From Euperipatoides rowelli (lineage: Eukaryota; Onychophora; Udeonychophora; Euonychophora; Peripatopsidae): a stretch of 10,581 bases of DNA. The position numbers and the translations under genes were made by a program. A model generated the notes under the pieces. It was given only the letters and a program-made list of their open reading frames with translations, was not told the origin of the DNA and did not search any database. The DNA is taken from NCBI GenBank assembly GCA_003024985.2, contig PXIH01S0000487.1. One strand, 5' to 3'. Of the stretch, positions 1-9,520 are shown one piece after another; position 1 is the first letter of the stretch; every line of letters begins with the position of its first letter.

Positions 1-168
1 CATTTTTCTGAAATAAATTTATTTATCCTTCAAAGTTCTAATGCAATATCAATAATAGTTTCTACAAAGTGGAAGGGCCCATTTCACATATAGAGGGGTG
101 ATGGGGCCCTTGATCAGGATGGGCCCCAATGCAATTGCATCGGCTGTGTCGGCATTGTTACGCCACTG
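1..168 (-). mobile_element. hAT-like DNA transposon end, truncated by window edge
   Basis: Read on the minus strand from 168, the sequence begins CAGTGGCGTAAC, which resembles the terminal inverted repeat of many animal hAT transposons (CAGTGGCG...). It then runs into a GC-rich subterminal stretch with three GGGCCC-type palindromes (75-80, 103-109, 121-127) and the palindrome ATGCAATTGCAT near 129-140. GC content is far above that of the flanking DNA and drops sharply after 168. The eight bases following the end (169-176, TGTCCATC) would be one copy of an 8-bp target duplication, but the other end lies outside the window, so this cannot be tested. No transposase coding is visible. The family call rests on the terminal motif and composition only; another class of DNA element is possible. 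Confidence 0.5.
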
Positions 169-1115
169 TGTCCATCAGATCTAATAACAAAGTCTGTTAC
201 CAACCATGTATATTTAAATTACTGTCTACAGATATTCTTAAAAAAAACATTACAGTACAAATAATAACAGAATTATGTTGGTTGATTGGGTTGAAAGCTT
301 AAAAGTATTGAAGACTTTATAAATAGGTTGGAGTCTTTTTTTATTTAAATATATATACTGGATATTCTTGAATTTTTCCCTCATTATGCAAAAAAATCAT
401 TTTTAAGAAAAAGTAATATGAAGCAGTCAACAGTTTTGAACAAAATATAGAAGACTCGTGAAGTTTTCATTGTTTCTTAATAAATGCAGGTTAGGTACAA
501 TAGGTGGCGCTACAATCACCAGAATCCAAAATGCAGGGAAAGGTTCAATGTGTTCTGTGGTTTCATATAAGATGATTTCCCAGTAGCGATTTAAAAAATA
601 AGAAATTTCAATTGAGCTGATTCACAACTAAATCAATAGTCTTCCAAATTAGGAAATAACAAACAAAATGTAAAATTAATATTTCACAGTACAATTTAGA
701 TACATTAGCAAAGGTGTCCACTGATGTCCAATTAGGTAATCAAGACCCCTTTGGATTGAAGAGTATATATTATGATGTTATGAAGACTCTCTTGAGTTAT
801 ATCACAACTCAATTAATGTAGATGAAACTTTGAAACACAACTAGCAACAGTTCTTCGTTCCAGGTTTCAACCCTTCAAGATTGTTGAAAGTGAAACATCT
901 CAATCAAAATTTTTTCATCAAGTTATTTACAAAATAACATTCAATTAGAATCTATTTTGGAGGTGCTTAATAGATTGAAAGGTATACCAGCTGTAGTGTG
1001 CCGATCTTGAAAGCCCTGAATGAGATTTTTTAAACCTAGATTGGTTTGGGTGGTAACCCATCAATGAATACATTTTAAAATGGACACAATAAAAAAACAA
1101 TTTAAAAATAGATGA
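169..1115. other. AT-rich non-coding stretch
   Basis: No coding region, structured RNA or complete repeat is recognisable on either strand. The part after about 1060 runs into the A-rich start of the LINE remnant and may be its further decayed upstream part. If the minus-strand host gene continues leftwards, this stretch is intronic, but no exon continuing the MyTH4 domain was found here. Confidence 0.5.
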
Positions 1116-2046
1116 ATGAATAAAAAATTAGTAAACAAATGTAAATATAAAAATAAACTGTTTAAATTATATCAGAAAAATAAAACTACAGTTAACTACA
1201 AAAACTATACTAAAATCCGTAATCAAACCAAAAAATTAATATTTAACAGTAAAATCTTGTATGAAAAAATCTAATAGAAATTAATTGTAATAAAAAAAAA
1301 AAACATATTTAAAATGCTGAAAAAAAAACAAAAAAGATATAACATAAAATCCATTAATTTAAATGAACATAACTTAACAAATAATAAAGAGATTTGTTCT
1401 GCTTTTGCAGAATATTTTACTAGATTTAATTGCTAAATAATGAGGACAGTATATTATCATCAGTAAATTCATATGAAATATGGATTACCAATGAGTATGA
1501 AGTAAATAAAATAATAAATACTTTAAAAAACACATTTCCCTGTGGAAAAGATGGCATACCCAATTTTGTATTAAGCAATGTATAAATTTTTTTGTACCAA
1601 TTCTGGTGAAATTAACAAATTTACTGCTAATTGAAGGACAATTTCCTGAAATTTGGAAAATGGGAATAGTGTACCATACCATCAAAAAGGGAAAAAATAA
1701 TAATATAGAAAATTATAGGCCAATAACCCATCTGTCTAGCCTTTCTAAAATAATAGAAAAAATTATTTATAATAGAATCAATCTTCACATTTTCGAAAAT
1801 AATATATTCGTTAAGAATATGCACGGATTCATACATAAAAAATCAGTTATTACTAACTTACTTTCATTNAATTTAATGCTTATTAAAAACGAAAACAATA
1901 AAAAGCCAACAGATATAGTCTACTTAGATTTTTATCACAACCTTATTAACAACAATAATTTCAGTCCACCTAGTAAATTTTTGAAAATGGAAAAAAAAAT
2001 TGTACGTTTAAAATTTATACTTAATGCTGGTTTAAAAAAAATCTAG
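1116..2046 (+). pseudogene. Decayed non-LTR retrotransposon: N-terminal half of reverse transcriptase
   Basis: This is a remnant of LINE ORF2 from the endonuclease-RT linker to the first catalytic motif. Frame 3 (1116-1271 and 1278-1433, split by TAA TAG at 1272) gives a lysine-rich linker with NKLFKLYQKN and KEICSAFAEYFTRF, typical of the region ahead of the RT. Frame 2 (1481-1582) gives EVNKIINTLKN and GKDGIPNFVL, the usual 'PG.DGIP...L' block. A frameshift near 1580 leads to frame 1, which stays open to 2046 with GQFPEIWKMG, IENYRPITHLSSLSKIIEK, HGFIHKKS and VYLDF (1918-1932), RT motif A. Similarity fades after motif A; the motif B region and the YADD box are missing, so no enzyme could be made. 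One undetermined base lies at 1869. The motifs fit the CR1/Jockey group; the exact clade is uncertain. Confidence 0.88.
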
Positions 2047-3222
2047 CCTAATTAGCCGGGTTAAAATAAAAACAAAATTTAAGTAGTCAAATGAAGATAT
2101 CCTTCACAAATTGGAAGTATTATTAAAGAAAAAATTATATTTTTTAATTTTAATTTATTTAAGAATAATTATTTCTGGGCCATATTCTTTACAATAGGCC
2201 TGAATAGCAAGATTAAATAATAAATCAAAAAACAATATTAGTCCACCATCAAACATAAGTAATGCATTGCATTAAACTTCACCACAAGCGTTACGATGTG
2301 GTTCTAATACAGTATTTCTATGTAATGAGATATCTTGCAATAATAAATCAATTTCATGAAAACCCATGAAATGGGTGAAATTTGATTTAGCAAAATAATT
2401 TAGGATGTTATTAAATATTTTCCAATGGAATATCTACTACCGGTATATATGTTGGGCGGGTGTTTAATAGACGAGCAACTGATTCTAATTCACACAAGAT
2501 GCTGAGTATTTTGAGATCGGAGTAAATAAATGTGATACAGAATAATTATGATGTCCTCTTAACTGAATGACACCTTGTAAAATTAATGAGAATTTTAATC
2601 GAGTAAAATAAGAGCTTTATAAAAATAATTTAATAAAATAAAAAAAAGGTGAGCGCTTGTAAAATTCAGTTTAAAGGAATTAACTAATTAAGATGTTATG
2701 ATTGACAGTATTATTAAATAAATTATTTTATTTTATTTTTCAATACCGGTACTGTATTATGTGGGAATGAAAATTTTTTGACCGAACTTAAGACTAAGAT
2801 GTGTTTATGGTGTTTCATCTTCACATACATTTTCAGAGCACATAGAAAGAGGAAATATCTAACAATGGTTGCCATACAAGTGATACTTTTATTAAATTTA
2901 CTTGTATTAAGAAATTTAATGCACATTACTATTCTAAGTGAATATTTCTGAGTTTGACTGCAAACACCGAGTTTTGACCACGTTCCTATTCATAAGTGTG
3001 TTCTTTTAAAAGGCCAATAACAGATAGTCAGTGAAAAAATAATAGAGGTTAAGACATGTAAGATAAGAATAACCCACGGAATTTGGTTACAGTACATACA
3101 GCAAAGTTATTTTGTCCACATTTTGTGAAACTCATTTTACTGTAAGCAATTACTTTTGAAATATATTTTTTTCAAATCTGAAAAGTTAGAGAGAAAGGTC
3201 AAGAAATTACAGTTTTTCTTAC
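2047..3222 (-). other. Intronic sequence downstream of the last visible host exon
   Basis: This is AT-rich and lacks a recognisable gene. It follows the splice donor of the 3223-3335 exon, so on the minus strand it is the start of an intron that must be longer than the window. The next MyTH4 exon was looked for here and not found. The short minus-strand ORF at 2723-2926 has no recognisable motif and spans AT-rich sequence. A small inverted repeat, ACCCAT-GAA-ATGGGT, lies at 2362-2376. Confidence 0.6.
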
Positions 3223-3335
3223 CTTGTACATTTTAACAGCTTCAATTTGAAGCTGTTCTGTAGGGAGTGTACTAAGTGGCTGAGGAATACTATCTTTACC
3301 GTATAATAGAACAGGATGCCTCCAATATACACAAT
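3223..3335 (-). CDS. PLEKHH: PLEKHH-family protein, internal exon: start of MyTH4 domain
   Basis: This is the fourth and last host exon visible, 113 nt. The acceptor AG is at 3336-3337 after a pyrimidine-rich tract (TTTAATTTCTTAACAG on the minus strand). The donor is AAG|GTAAGAA at 3221-3222. The first two bases complete the Asn codon begun in the preceding exon, then 37 codons follow. They include VYWRHPVLLYGKD, PLSTLPTEQLQIEA and VKMYK. The W-R-H-P followed by 'L.TLP.E.LQ.EA.K...' matches the opening helices of the MyTH4 domain in PLEKHH1/2-type proteins, a microtubule-binding module usually paired with FERM. The exon ends in phase 0. It contains a perfect 11-bp inverted repeat (3235-3257). 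Family assignment is by recognition of the motif order, not by alignment. Confidence 0.9.
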
Positions 3336-3499
3336 CTGTTAAGAAATTAAAGAATTTGTGTTAAAAACTTATATTTGATAAAATGGTAGCATTAAAAAGC
3401 ATGATTAAACAACATTAATTCTACAACATTTGCTACTATAAACTATTTGAGCATAACATATCAGACGAATACTTAAAGTCTTTGCTTCACAATTTGGTA

Positions 3500-3523
3500 C
3501 CATAGAATGCCGAGAAAGGGCGC
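3500..3523 (+). repeat. Left terminal inverted repeat of the TA-flanked element
   Basis: Begins CCATAGAATGCC directly after TA and pairs with 4204-4227. The outer 12 bases differ from the right end at one position; the inner part is more diverged. A perfect 10-bp palindrome, GCGCATGCGC, overlaps its inner edge (3520-3529). Confidence 0.75.
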
Positions 3524-4166
3524 ATGCGCTCTTATCATTCGTTTGGGGAAAATGGGGGTGGCGCTCTTGTTTGGCTCCATGCTAGTAAACCTTAGATTTA
3601 CCACAATGCATTGCAAAAGTGACCAGGCACTCATGTTTGGCTACAATCAGAATTCCTTAAAAAGATTGTTTTTTAAAACGGCCCCCTTGCTTGGACAATG
3701 GACATGTTTCCCAAAACTTTAGGAAATTGGCTGGTACACACTAAAACATGATGTCACACACCAATAAAGGTTGCCTGATATATGTGCCAAGTAAGAGCCT
3801 GTGCCATCTAATTTAAAACATTCACTTTTTAATTTACAGGCCTTTTTCGTTCTGTTTATGAGGATTCAACGTTATTCACAGAAGCTACATACAGTATATC
3901 TTGATGACGTAAACCACATAAAAATGTCACAGCGTAATAATGTCAGATGGTGACATGAAAATTTTTACATGGCACCCTTGTTTGGATACAATGTCCTGAA
4001 CCTTAGATGAGGTAAAATGAAGCAAAATTCTAGGGGGGGGGGGGCGCTCTTATTTGGATACCCCTTGGATTTCTTTCAGAGTGATAAAAAAGTCAAAGTG
4101 CAGTGATGGTACTTTTGTTCGGCAATGACGCTGGTTACCTATGTTTTGCCAAGAAATAGGGGGGGG

Positions 4167-4217
4167 GGCGCCCTTGCTTGGTGGGGCGCCCTTGCTTGGT
4201 GGGGCGCTCTTGTTTGG
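4167..4217 (+). repeat. Tandem 18-bp repeat, three units, running into the right terminal repeat
   Basis: The 15-base motif GGCGCCCTTGCTTGG starts at 4167, 4185 and, as GGCGCTCTTGTTTGG, at 4203, giving an exact 18-base period. The third unit is part of the right terminal inverted repeat. Diverged copies in the same orientation lie at 3560, 3626, 3680, 3971, 4043 and 4108, and one inverted copy lies in the left terminal repeat (about 3510-3523). Confidence 0.9.
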
Positions 4218-4227
4218 CATTCTACGG
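4204..4227 (-). repeat. Right terminal inverted repeat of the TA-flanked element
   Basis: Read on the minus strand this begins CCGTAGAATGCCAAAC and pairs with the left end. It is followed on the plus strand by TA. It contains the last of the internal 15-base motif copies, so the motif and the terminus share sequence. Confidence 0.75.
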
Positions 4228-4229
4228 TA

Positions 4230-5420
<1,191 letters not shown>

Positions 5421-5768
5421 CTAGATGGATAAAGTAGCAATTCAATGTGTACTTATTAGAATGTGAATAAAAATTAAAAATAAATTATAATTTGCTAATT
5501 CTATTCCAATTTAAACTCAATCCATTACAATTTAAAAAAAAAAAAAAAAAACTATTCACTAGTTCCTTAACTACTAAGATGTTTTAATGTTATCCCATGA
5601 AGTAACTAAATGATACAATATTATTAACAAAGTAAATATATCAATTAGTTAGATATGCAATAATCAAATATGCAAAACAGACTATTCTAGTACAATGTAA
5701 ATTAACTTGTAATCATTTCAATATTCTTAAAATGAAACATAAGTTGTGATAGTACGGAACCCTCTTAC
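5421..5768 (-). other. Intron between second and third visible host exons
   Basis: This is a 348-nt AT-rich intron bounded by GT (5767-5768) and AG (5421-5422) on the minus strand. It holds an 18-base A run at 5534-5551 (poly-T on the transcribed-sense strand) and nothing else recognisable. Confidence 0.85.
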
Positions 5769-5945
5769 CTTTTCTTGTTTACTAGGTATTAAGAGGTAGG
5801 TTGGTCCCTGATGGTTAGGGTATATGGCTAATGTGTGATTCGTTTGAGAATCTTTTTTACTTGTCGGCTGCTCTTCATCACTATCACTCGACCGATCAAC
5901 TTCCTCTATTCTTGCATCTCGCATATTTATTTGTCCAACAGGGGT
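5769..5945 (-). CDS. PLEKHH: PLEKHH-family protein, internal exon: middle of second PH domain
   Basis: This is the second visible exon, 177 nt, 59 whole codons, phase 0 at both ends. The acceptor is TTTTATTTAG|ACC and the donor is AAAAG|GTAAGAGG. It encodes TPVGQINMRDARIEEVDRSS, followed by an acidic run (DSDEE), a variable polar loop, then HTLAIYPNHQGPTYLLIPSK and QEK. The order 'P.GQI..RDA..EEVDRS.DSDEE' then 'GPTYLLI..K.EKDTWLYHL' across the splice is what I recognise from PLEKHH1/2. PH domains of this kind bind phosphoinositides at the membrane; whether this one does cannot be read from the sequence. The reading frame continues briefly into the intron (5727-5768), which would make the exon look like a small free-standing ORF. 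Confidence 0.94.
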
Positions 5946-6456
5946 CTAAATAAAAGAAATGAGAGTAAAAAAGAAAAGTTGAGAGCAAAACTATTTTAAT
6001 ATAAAGCTAAGATGTTTTGTAACTTTTAACCCTATAACATTGATACAAATTCTAGATGCAAATGATGCTATTGTTTTGTGAATAATTTATTTTAGTTTCT
6101 TATTGTTTTTTTTCTTTTGTTTTCAAAATATTTGATACATTTGATGTATTAGTTGTCCTGTTATGCTTGGATATTTTCTACGTAGTGGATTGATGTTTGA
6201 GATATATAGTATTTATTGATGAATTACCACTTGAGTGAGCCTAGGTTTTGTAATCTTATCCTGGATCCTCAAAATCAGCATGTTACAACTGACGTATCTT
6301 TCAATGTGTAATCTCCACAGACAGAGGAGTCCGATTTAATTTGACAAAACCAGTTTTATTGAGAGGTTTCCCTTTAAACCTGCTCGGAGAGATCAAATCG
6401 GGAATAAAGATTTGATGCTGGTTGTAATTAAACATTGTGTTAGTGTTACCAGTGTT

Positions 6457-6470
6457 ATGATGATGATGAT
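6457..6470. repeat. (ATG)n microsatellite
   Basis: ATG is repeated four times plus AT. It is a short simple repeat within the intron. Confidence 0.9.
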
Positions 6471-6640
6471 CCTTCATGAAATATTAAACAAGAGAAAAAG
6501 TAACCATCATTGGCATATTTCATAATATGTCAAGAAAAATATAGCTATTGCAGATATAAAATTTTGACTGCTACCGCATTGTCGGAAGGTTCCAGGTGAT
6601 TCTAGGTTATTATATTATTAGGGTATTTTAAGTCAACATG

Positions 6641-6689
6641 CATTAGGCTTTTACAACTTTTGAAGTTCAAAAGTTGTAAAAGCCTAATG
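6641..6689. repeat. Perfect 24-bp inverted repeat with one-base spacer
   Basis: The left arm 6641-6664 starts CATTAGGCTTTTACAAC. The right arm 6666-6689 ends GTTGTAAAAGCCTAATG. The arms are perfect reverse complements around a single G at 6665, and pairing stops abruptly on both sides. In RNA it would fold into a tight hairpin, in DNA a cruciform. It may be the remnant of a fold-back element, a replication-slippage palindrome or an assembly artefact. The loop is too small for a normal microRNA precursor. Confidence 0.95.
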
Positions 6690-6949
6690 AACAACAATTT
6701 GTGGAACTTCCACTATTTCTTTGAAACAAACATATGCTGGAATTGTTGGATCTTTATTGTAAGAGCCCAAAGCTAAATTAATCTTCATTAGTTTAGTTGC
6801 ATGTTGGAAACATATATTTATCTCACAATTCCAAATGCATGATCTTTACTCTATTCATCTACACTGGTATTATTTCTTATGAATGCTTCATAGCATGTCC
6901 AGAGAAGTTATACCCGAAATGAGTCAACTTCAATTCAGCAGTCTACTAC

Positions 6950-7105
6950 TTTTTTTTTTTTTTAAATATTTATCGGTAATAAATTTTCAATATTTTTAGC
7001 CCAATTTAAAGTAAAGAAATATATTTTTAGAAAAAATTTAATTTTAAAAAAAAATTTTGAAACTAAATTAAAAAAAAAACTTTTTTTTTTTCTTTTTTTT
7101 TTTTT
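6950..7105. repeat. A/T homopolymer low-complexity zone
   Basis: Contains T14 at 6950-6963, A10 at 7070-7079 followed by C and T11 (7081-7091), then C and T13 (7093-7105). It lies about 90 bases downstream (minus sense) of the donor of the 7198-7278 exon. Confidence 0.9.
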
Positions 7106-7197
7106 AAACTTGCCCATTTAAATTTTGGATAGTGTATATACTGAATATATAGTGAAAGAAATAGAGATTAATATGTTGTATATAAATGAATAAATAC

Positions 7198-7278
7198 CTT
7201 ATCTATTGGATTTCTAAAGTAAAAGAAAGTTTTGCCTATTAGAACACACCAGGTTTTCTTCGGATGACCATTTTTTAC
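7198..7278 (-). CDS. PLEKHH: PLEKHH-family protein, internal exon: start of second PH domain
   Basis: This is the most 5' host exon visible, 81 nt, 27 whole codons, phase 0 at both ends. The acceptor is TTTTTTAG|GTA (7279-7280) and the donor is AAG|GTATTTATTC. It encodes VKNGHPKKTWCVLIGKTFF followed by YFRNPIDK. This is the first strands of a PH domain, with the basic residues and 'W C V L I G K T . . Y F R' pattern typical of the second PH domain of PLEKHH proteins. It joins without interruption to TPVGQINMRDA in the next exon. The preceding exon, expected to end in a short 'G-L-L-T-K'-like strand, was not found between 7279 and the right edge, so the upstream intron is probably longer than 3.3 kb. 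Confidence 0.9.
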
Positions 7279-8188
7279 CTAAAAAACATACATAGCATAT
7301 AAAGAATTAATCATATAATTTGGATTTAATAGAAAATATAGTACAGTATATATTATTAAATAATGTCGATATAATTTTAATTTAAGCATATTTTTTTTCC
7401 AGATATATTATTATACTATCTATTAAACATACCACAACATTTTAAAAAATATATTTGAGGGATTTAATTATAAAAAAATTCATATGTTTTCACCTTTTTT
7501 TTTTTAAAAAAAAAGAGATGGGAATACATAACAAATGCAGGTTGCATAATTTAGATTTGTATTACTCAACCACCACCGTTTGTGATTTAATCCCATATCT
7601 ATATAATAAAAAAGTATGTCTGTATATTGGTATGGTTTGATACACATCTCAACCACTCATCCTAGTACAATGTTTGATTTACTTGAAAGCCCTACTAAAC
7701 CTGATTCAACTTGTTATTTTGCACATTTTAAGACCATCACTGCCCTAGGGATGAATTTTTGAAAATGTGGATTTAAAAGATCTGCAAAGTTTGCTGACTC
7801 ATCTCTGAAGCTTCAATTATTTCAGAAACAGCTTGAATTATATTTTTAAAACGTATTTTTAGCCACTAATATATTTGGTTTAATGAAGAATATTACCTTT
7901 TATATTAAAATAATATTGTTATCAAAACTGATAATATTACTATTAGAAAGAAAAATTTTTGCTATGAAAAAAATAATTTATTTAAATTTTATTCGCTTCA
8001 ACATTCTAGATTGTGATATCCTGCATAGCAACTATTGCTAGGACAACAATAGGACAATCCTAATACTATATTTTAAATGTTGAAAATGACATTTTTATTT
8101 ACAGTATTTAATAATTTATGATGTTTAATTTTTTTAAAAATACAGTATACTGAATTTAATTTAATTATATTTAATAAAATATTTATTT
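7279..8188. other. Non-coding AT-rich stretch, probably intron
   Basis: Lies upstream of the first visible host exon on the minus strand and is probably its intron. No coding region is recognised. The 61-codon plus-strand frame at 7455-7640 crosses a T/A homopolymer and has no motif. A weak hairpin (TAATATTGTTATCA against TGATAATATTA) lies at 7911-7939. Confidence 0.6.
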
Positions 8189-8418
8189 TTGTATCTTAAA
8201 AAATACAGTATTGTGCCTTTCATTATAATTGTTTATATAGGCCATATTAGTAGTAAAGCTTATAGGGGGATTGTAGGTGGGAGAAACCATCACACAACAT
8301 ATTGTTGTGTCTTCCCAGAAAAGATAGTCAATATAGCAGATAATGTTTATCTGACAGAAAACGGTGATCTGAAGAATTTGATCAATCTTCTTTAAATGAT
8401 GTGTTAGATTTTCTTATC
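8189..8418 (+). pseudogene. Degenerate reverse transcriptase palm fragment (non-LTR)
   Basis: The plus-strand frame gives VPFIIIVYIGHISSK, resembling the 'P.LF.IYINDIS' segment before RT motif C. About 30 residues later comes NIADNVYLTENGDLKNL, resembling '(F/Y)ADD..L....DL..L'. The second catalytic Asp is replaced by Asn (IADN at 8333-8344), so it would be inactive. After a frameshift near 8380 the reading continues SSLNDVLDFLI, which fits the helix following motif D, and ends in TAA TAA at 8419. It has the same orientation as the RT C-terminal remnant at 8815 and is plausibly the same insertion. The similarity is weak and rests on motif order, so it could be coincidence. Confidence 0.45.
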
Positions 8419-8814
8419 TAATAAGTGAGAACTTATTTAGGTTCTCCTTCACTCTCATCTGTTAGCTAGGATAAAAAATTTATGCTAATCTGGCAGACTT
8501 ATATGTGATTAAACTAATTGCGTTAATGGGCTATAAAGTTCATTGTGAATTTATTTGTTGTGTTAATTTGGATGTCATTGGGACGAGTCAAAATCTATCT
8601 GATTAACTCTGATTGGTGAGGTGGGATGGTGTATGATCAGTTCATGCATTCTTCCCCTTCCCCCTATTTTTGTATAAATTTTTATTTCTATTCCAATCAA
8701 AACTCTGTATATAGACCTACATCCTATGGGGCTAAGGTCTTTATTTAATTTAACCTACTGTGTAGGAACCATGTTGAAAGAATGGAAAATATCTACTCGT
8801 TTTTTTTTTTTTTT
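8419..8814. other. Unassigned segment between RT palm and thumb remnants, ending in T15
   Basis: About 400 bases with no recognisable coding. In a normal element of this class the palm and thumb pieces on either side would be separated by roughly 200 bases from motif C. Here the IADN box and the thumb's DLGLLID are more than 500 bases apart, so part of this is probably inserted. It ends in a 15-base T run (8800-8814) exactly where RT homology restarts, consistent with a second small insertion or slippage at the junction. Confidence 0.4.
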
Positions 8815-9515
8815 ATGGAATACCTATTAAGAGAATCAGAGTGCACAATGATTTAGGCCTTTTAATTGACGACCGCTTAACCTTTGGATGTCATGTAGAA
8901 CATATGCTCAAGAAACTCAATTATCGTATACATTTATTAAAATGTACCTTTTCAATCATTGATTTGACAATATTTGTTATTTTTTATCGTAGCATTATAA
9001 CTCCTATCTTTGATTATTGCGCTTTATCTTATCATGTACTAAATATTGGTGATAAAGATAAGTTTGAGAAATTTTTTAGTCGTATTACTATGATGATTAT
9101 TGAGCTCAAAGACTTATCTTATAGTGACAGACTTGCTTTATTACTTATCTATAATATTGTTACCCCCAGGAAAGGAAAATGAGAGGTGATATATATATAT
9201 ATATATTTACAACAGGTTGTATTGAACCAATCTAATAAGTATTTTGCTTTGGTCAATTATAATTTTACTAGAGGTCATAAATATAAATTGTCAGTCAATC
9301 GGTCAAGATTAAATGTCCATAGAAATTGTCTGTCTAACCATTCTATATCCTTGTGGAACTCCCTCCCCAGTGAAATTGTTGAGTTTTCCTCTTTAAATTC
9401 TTTTAAAAATTGTGTTGACGACTACTATAATATAATTTCGGCCAGAAAAGACTTTGTCTTACTACTTGGTCTATCTTTAAATGTAAATGTAAATGAAATG
9501 TGTGTGTGTGTGTGA
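8815..9515 (+). pseudogene. Non-LTR retrotransposon RT thumb and C-terminal domain remnant
   Basis: The frame opens at the T run and reads RVHNDLGLLIDDRLTFGCHV, HMLKKLNYRIHLL, FYRSIITPIFDYCALSYHVL and SYSDRLALL. This is the LINE pattern 'DLG.LID..L.F..H', then '.Y...I.P.FDYC', the thumb region after the RT catalytic core. A TGA at 9180-9182 interrupts it; the same frame resumes across a (TA)n run and gives GHKYKLSVNRSRLNVHRNC, then SISLWNSLPSEI and LNSFKNCVDDYY. That is the usual 'LWN.LP.....SL.SFK' end of CR1/Jockey-group ORF2. One in-frame stop in about 700 bases suggests this copy is younger than the 1116-2046 one. The ORF ends in TGA formed within the (TG)n tail. No host function is implied. 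Confidence 0.88.
9189..9206. repeat. (AT)9 microsatellite inside the LINE C-terminal region
   Basis: Nine AT units directly after the in-frame stop at 9180. The reading frame is the same on both sides, so expansion here has kept the frame, adding alternating Ile/Tyr codons. Confidence 0.95.
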
Positions 9516-9520
9516 ATAAA
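9479..9520 (+). repeat. LINE 3' tail: AAATGT repeats, (TG)8 and AATAAA
   Basis: After the conserved RT C-terminus come three AAATG(T) units, then (TG)8 at 9499-9514, then AATAAA at 9515-9520. Short tandem repeats at the 3' end instead of a long poly-A tail are typical of CR1/L2/RTE-like elements. The AATAAA resembles a polyadenylation signal but may be chance in this AT-rich DNA. The sequence after it is an AAC/AAT-rich low-complexity run (9525-9579). Confidence 0.6.

Larger units (their letters stand above)
3500..4227. mobile_element. Short non-autonomous TA-flanked inverted-repeat DNA transposon
   Basis: The ends are inverted repeats: CCATAGAATGCC at the left and GGCATTCTACGG at the right. 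Extended inward they match at about 19 of 24 positions (3500-3523 against 4204-4227). A TA dinucleotide abuts each end (3498-3499 and 4228-4229), the target duplication expected for Tc1/mariner-type or ISL2EU-type elements. The interior is about 0.7 kb, richer in GC than the flanks, and has no credible transposase, so it would depend on a partner element. It carries two long G runs (12 at 4033-4044, 10 at 4159-4168) and about ten copies of the motif GGCGC(C/T)CTTG(C/T)TTGG, which is also the inner part of the terminal repeat. It sits in the intron between the third and fourth host exons. A 71-codon plus-strand frame at 3507-3722 is treated as chance. Confidence 0.75.
5946..7197 (-). other. Intron between first and second visible host exons
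   Basis: This is a 1252-nt intron with proper GT (7196-7197) and AG (5946-5947) borders on the minus strand. It holds a perfect 49-base palindrome (6641-6689), an (ATG)n microsatellite at 6457-6470 and a long A/T homopolymer zone at 6950-7105. No gene or RNA gene is recognised within it. Confidence 0.85.

Noticed and set aside
1485-1836. Minus-strand frames opposite the LINE remnant
   Set aside because: These are shadows of the plus-strand RT reading, which carries the recognisable motifs.
2723-2926. 67-codon minus-strand frame
   Set aside because: Low-complexity composition, no motif, and it does not continue the MyTH4 domain or carry suitable splice borders.
3507-3722. 71-codon plus-strand frame beginning MPRKG
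   Set aside because: It lies wholly inside the inverted-repeat element, starts within its terminal repeat and reads across copies of the 15-base motif. It has no recognisable domain.
6641-6689. The palindrome as a microRNA precursor
   Set aside because: Perfect pairing with a one-base loop and no lower stem is not a Drosha/Dicer-type hairpin.
7455-7640. 61-codon plus-strand frame
   Set aside because: Crosses a T/A homopolymer encoding Phe and Lys runs; no motif or splice context.
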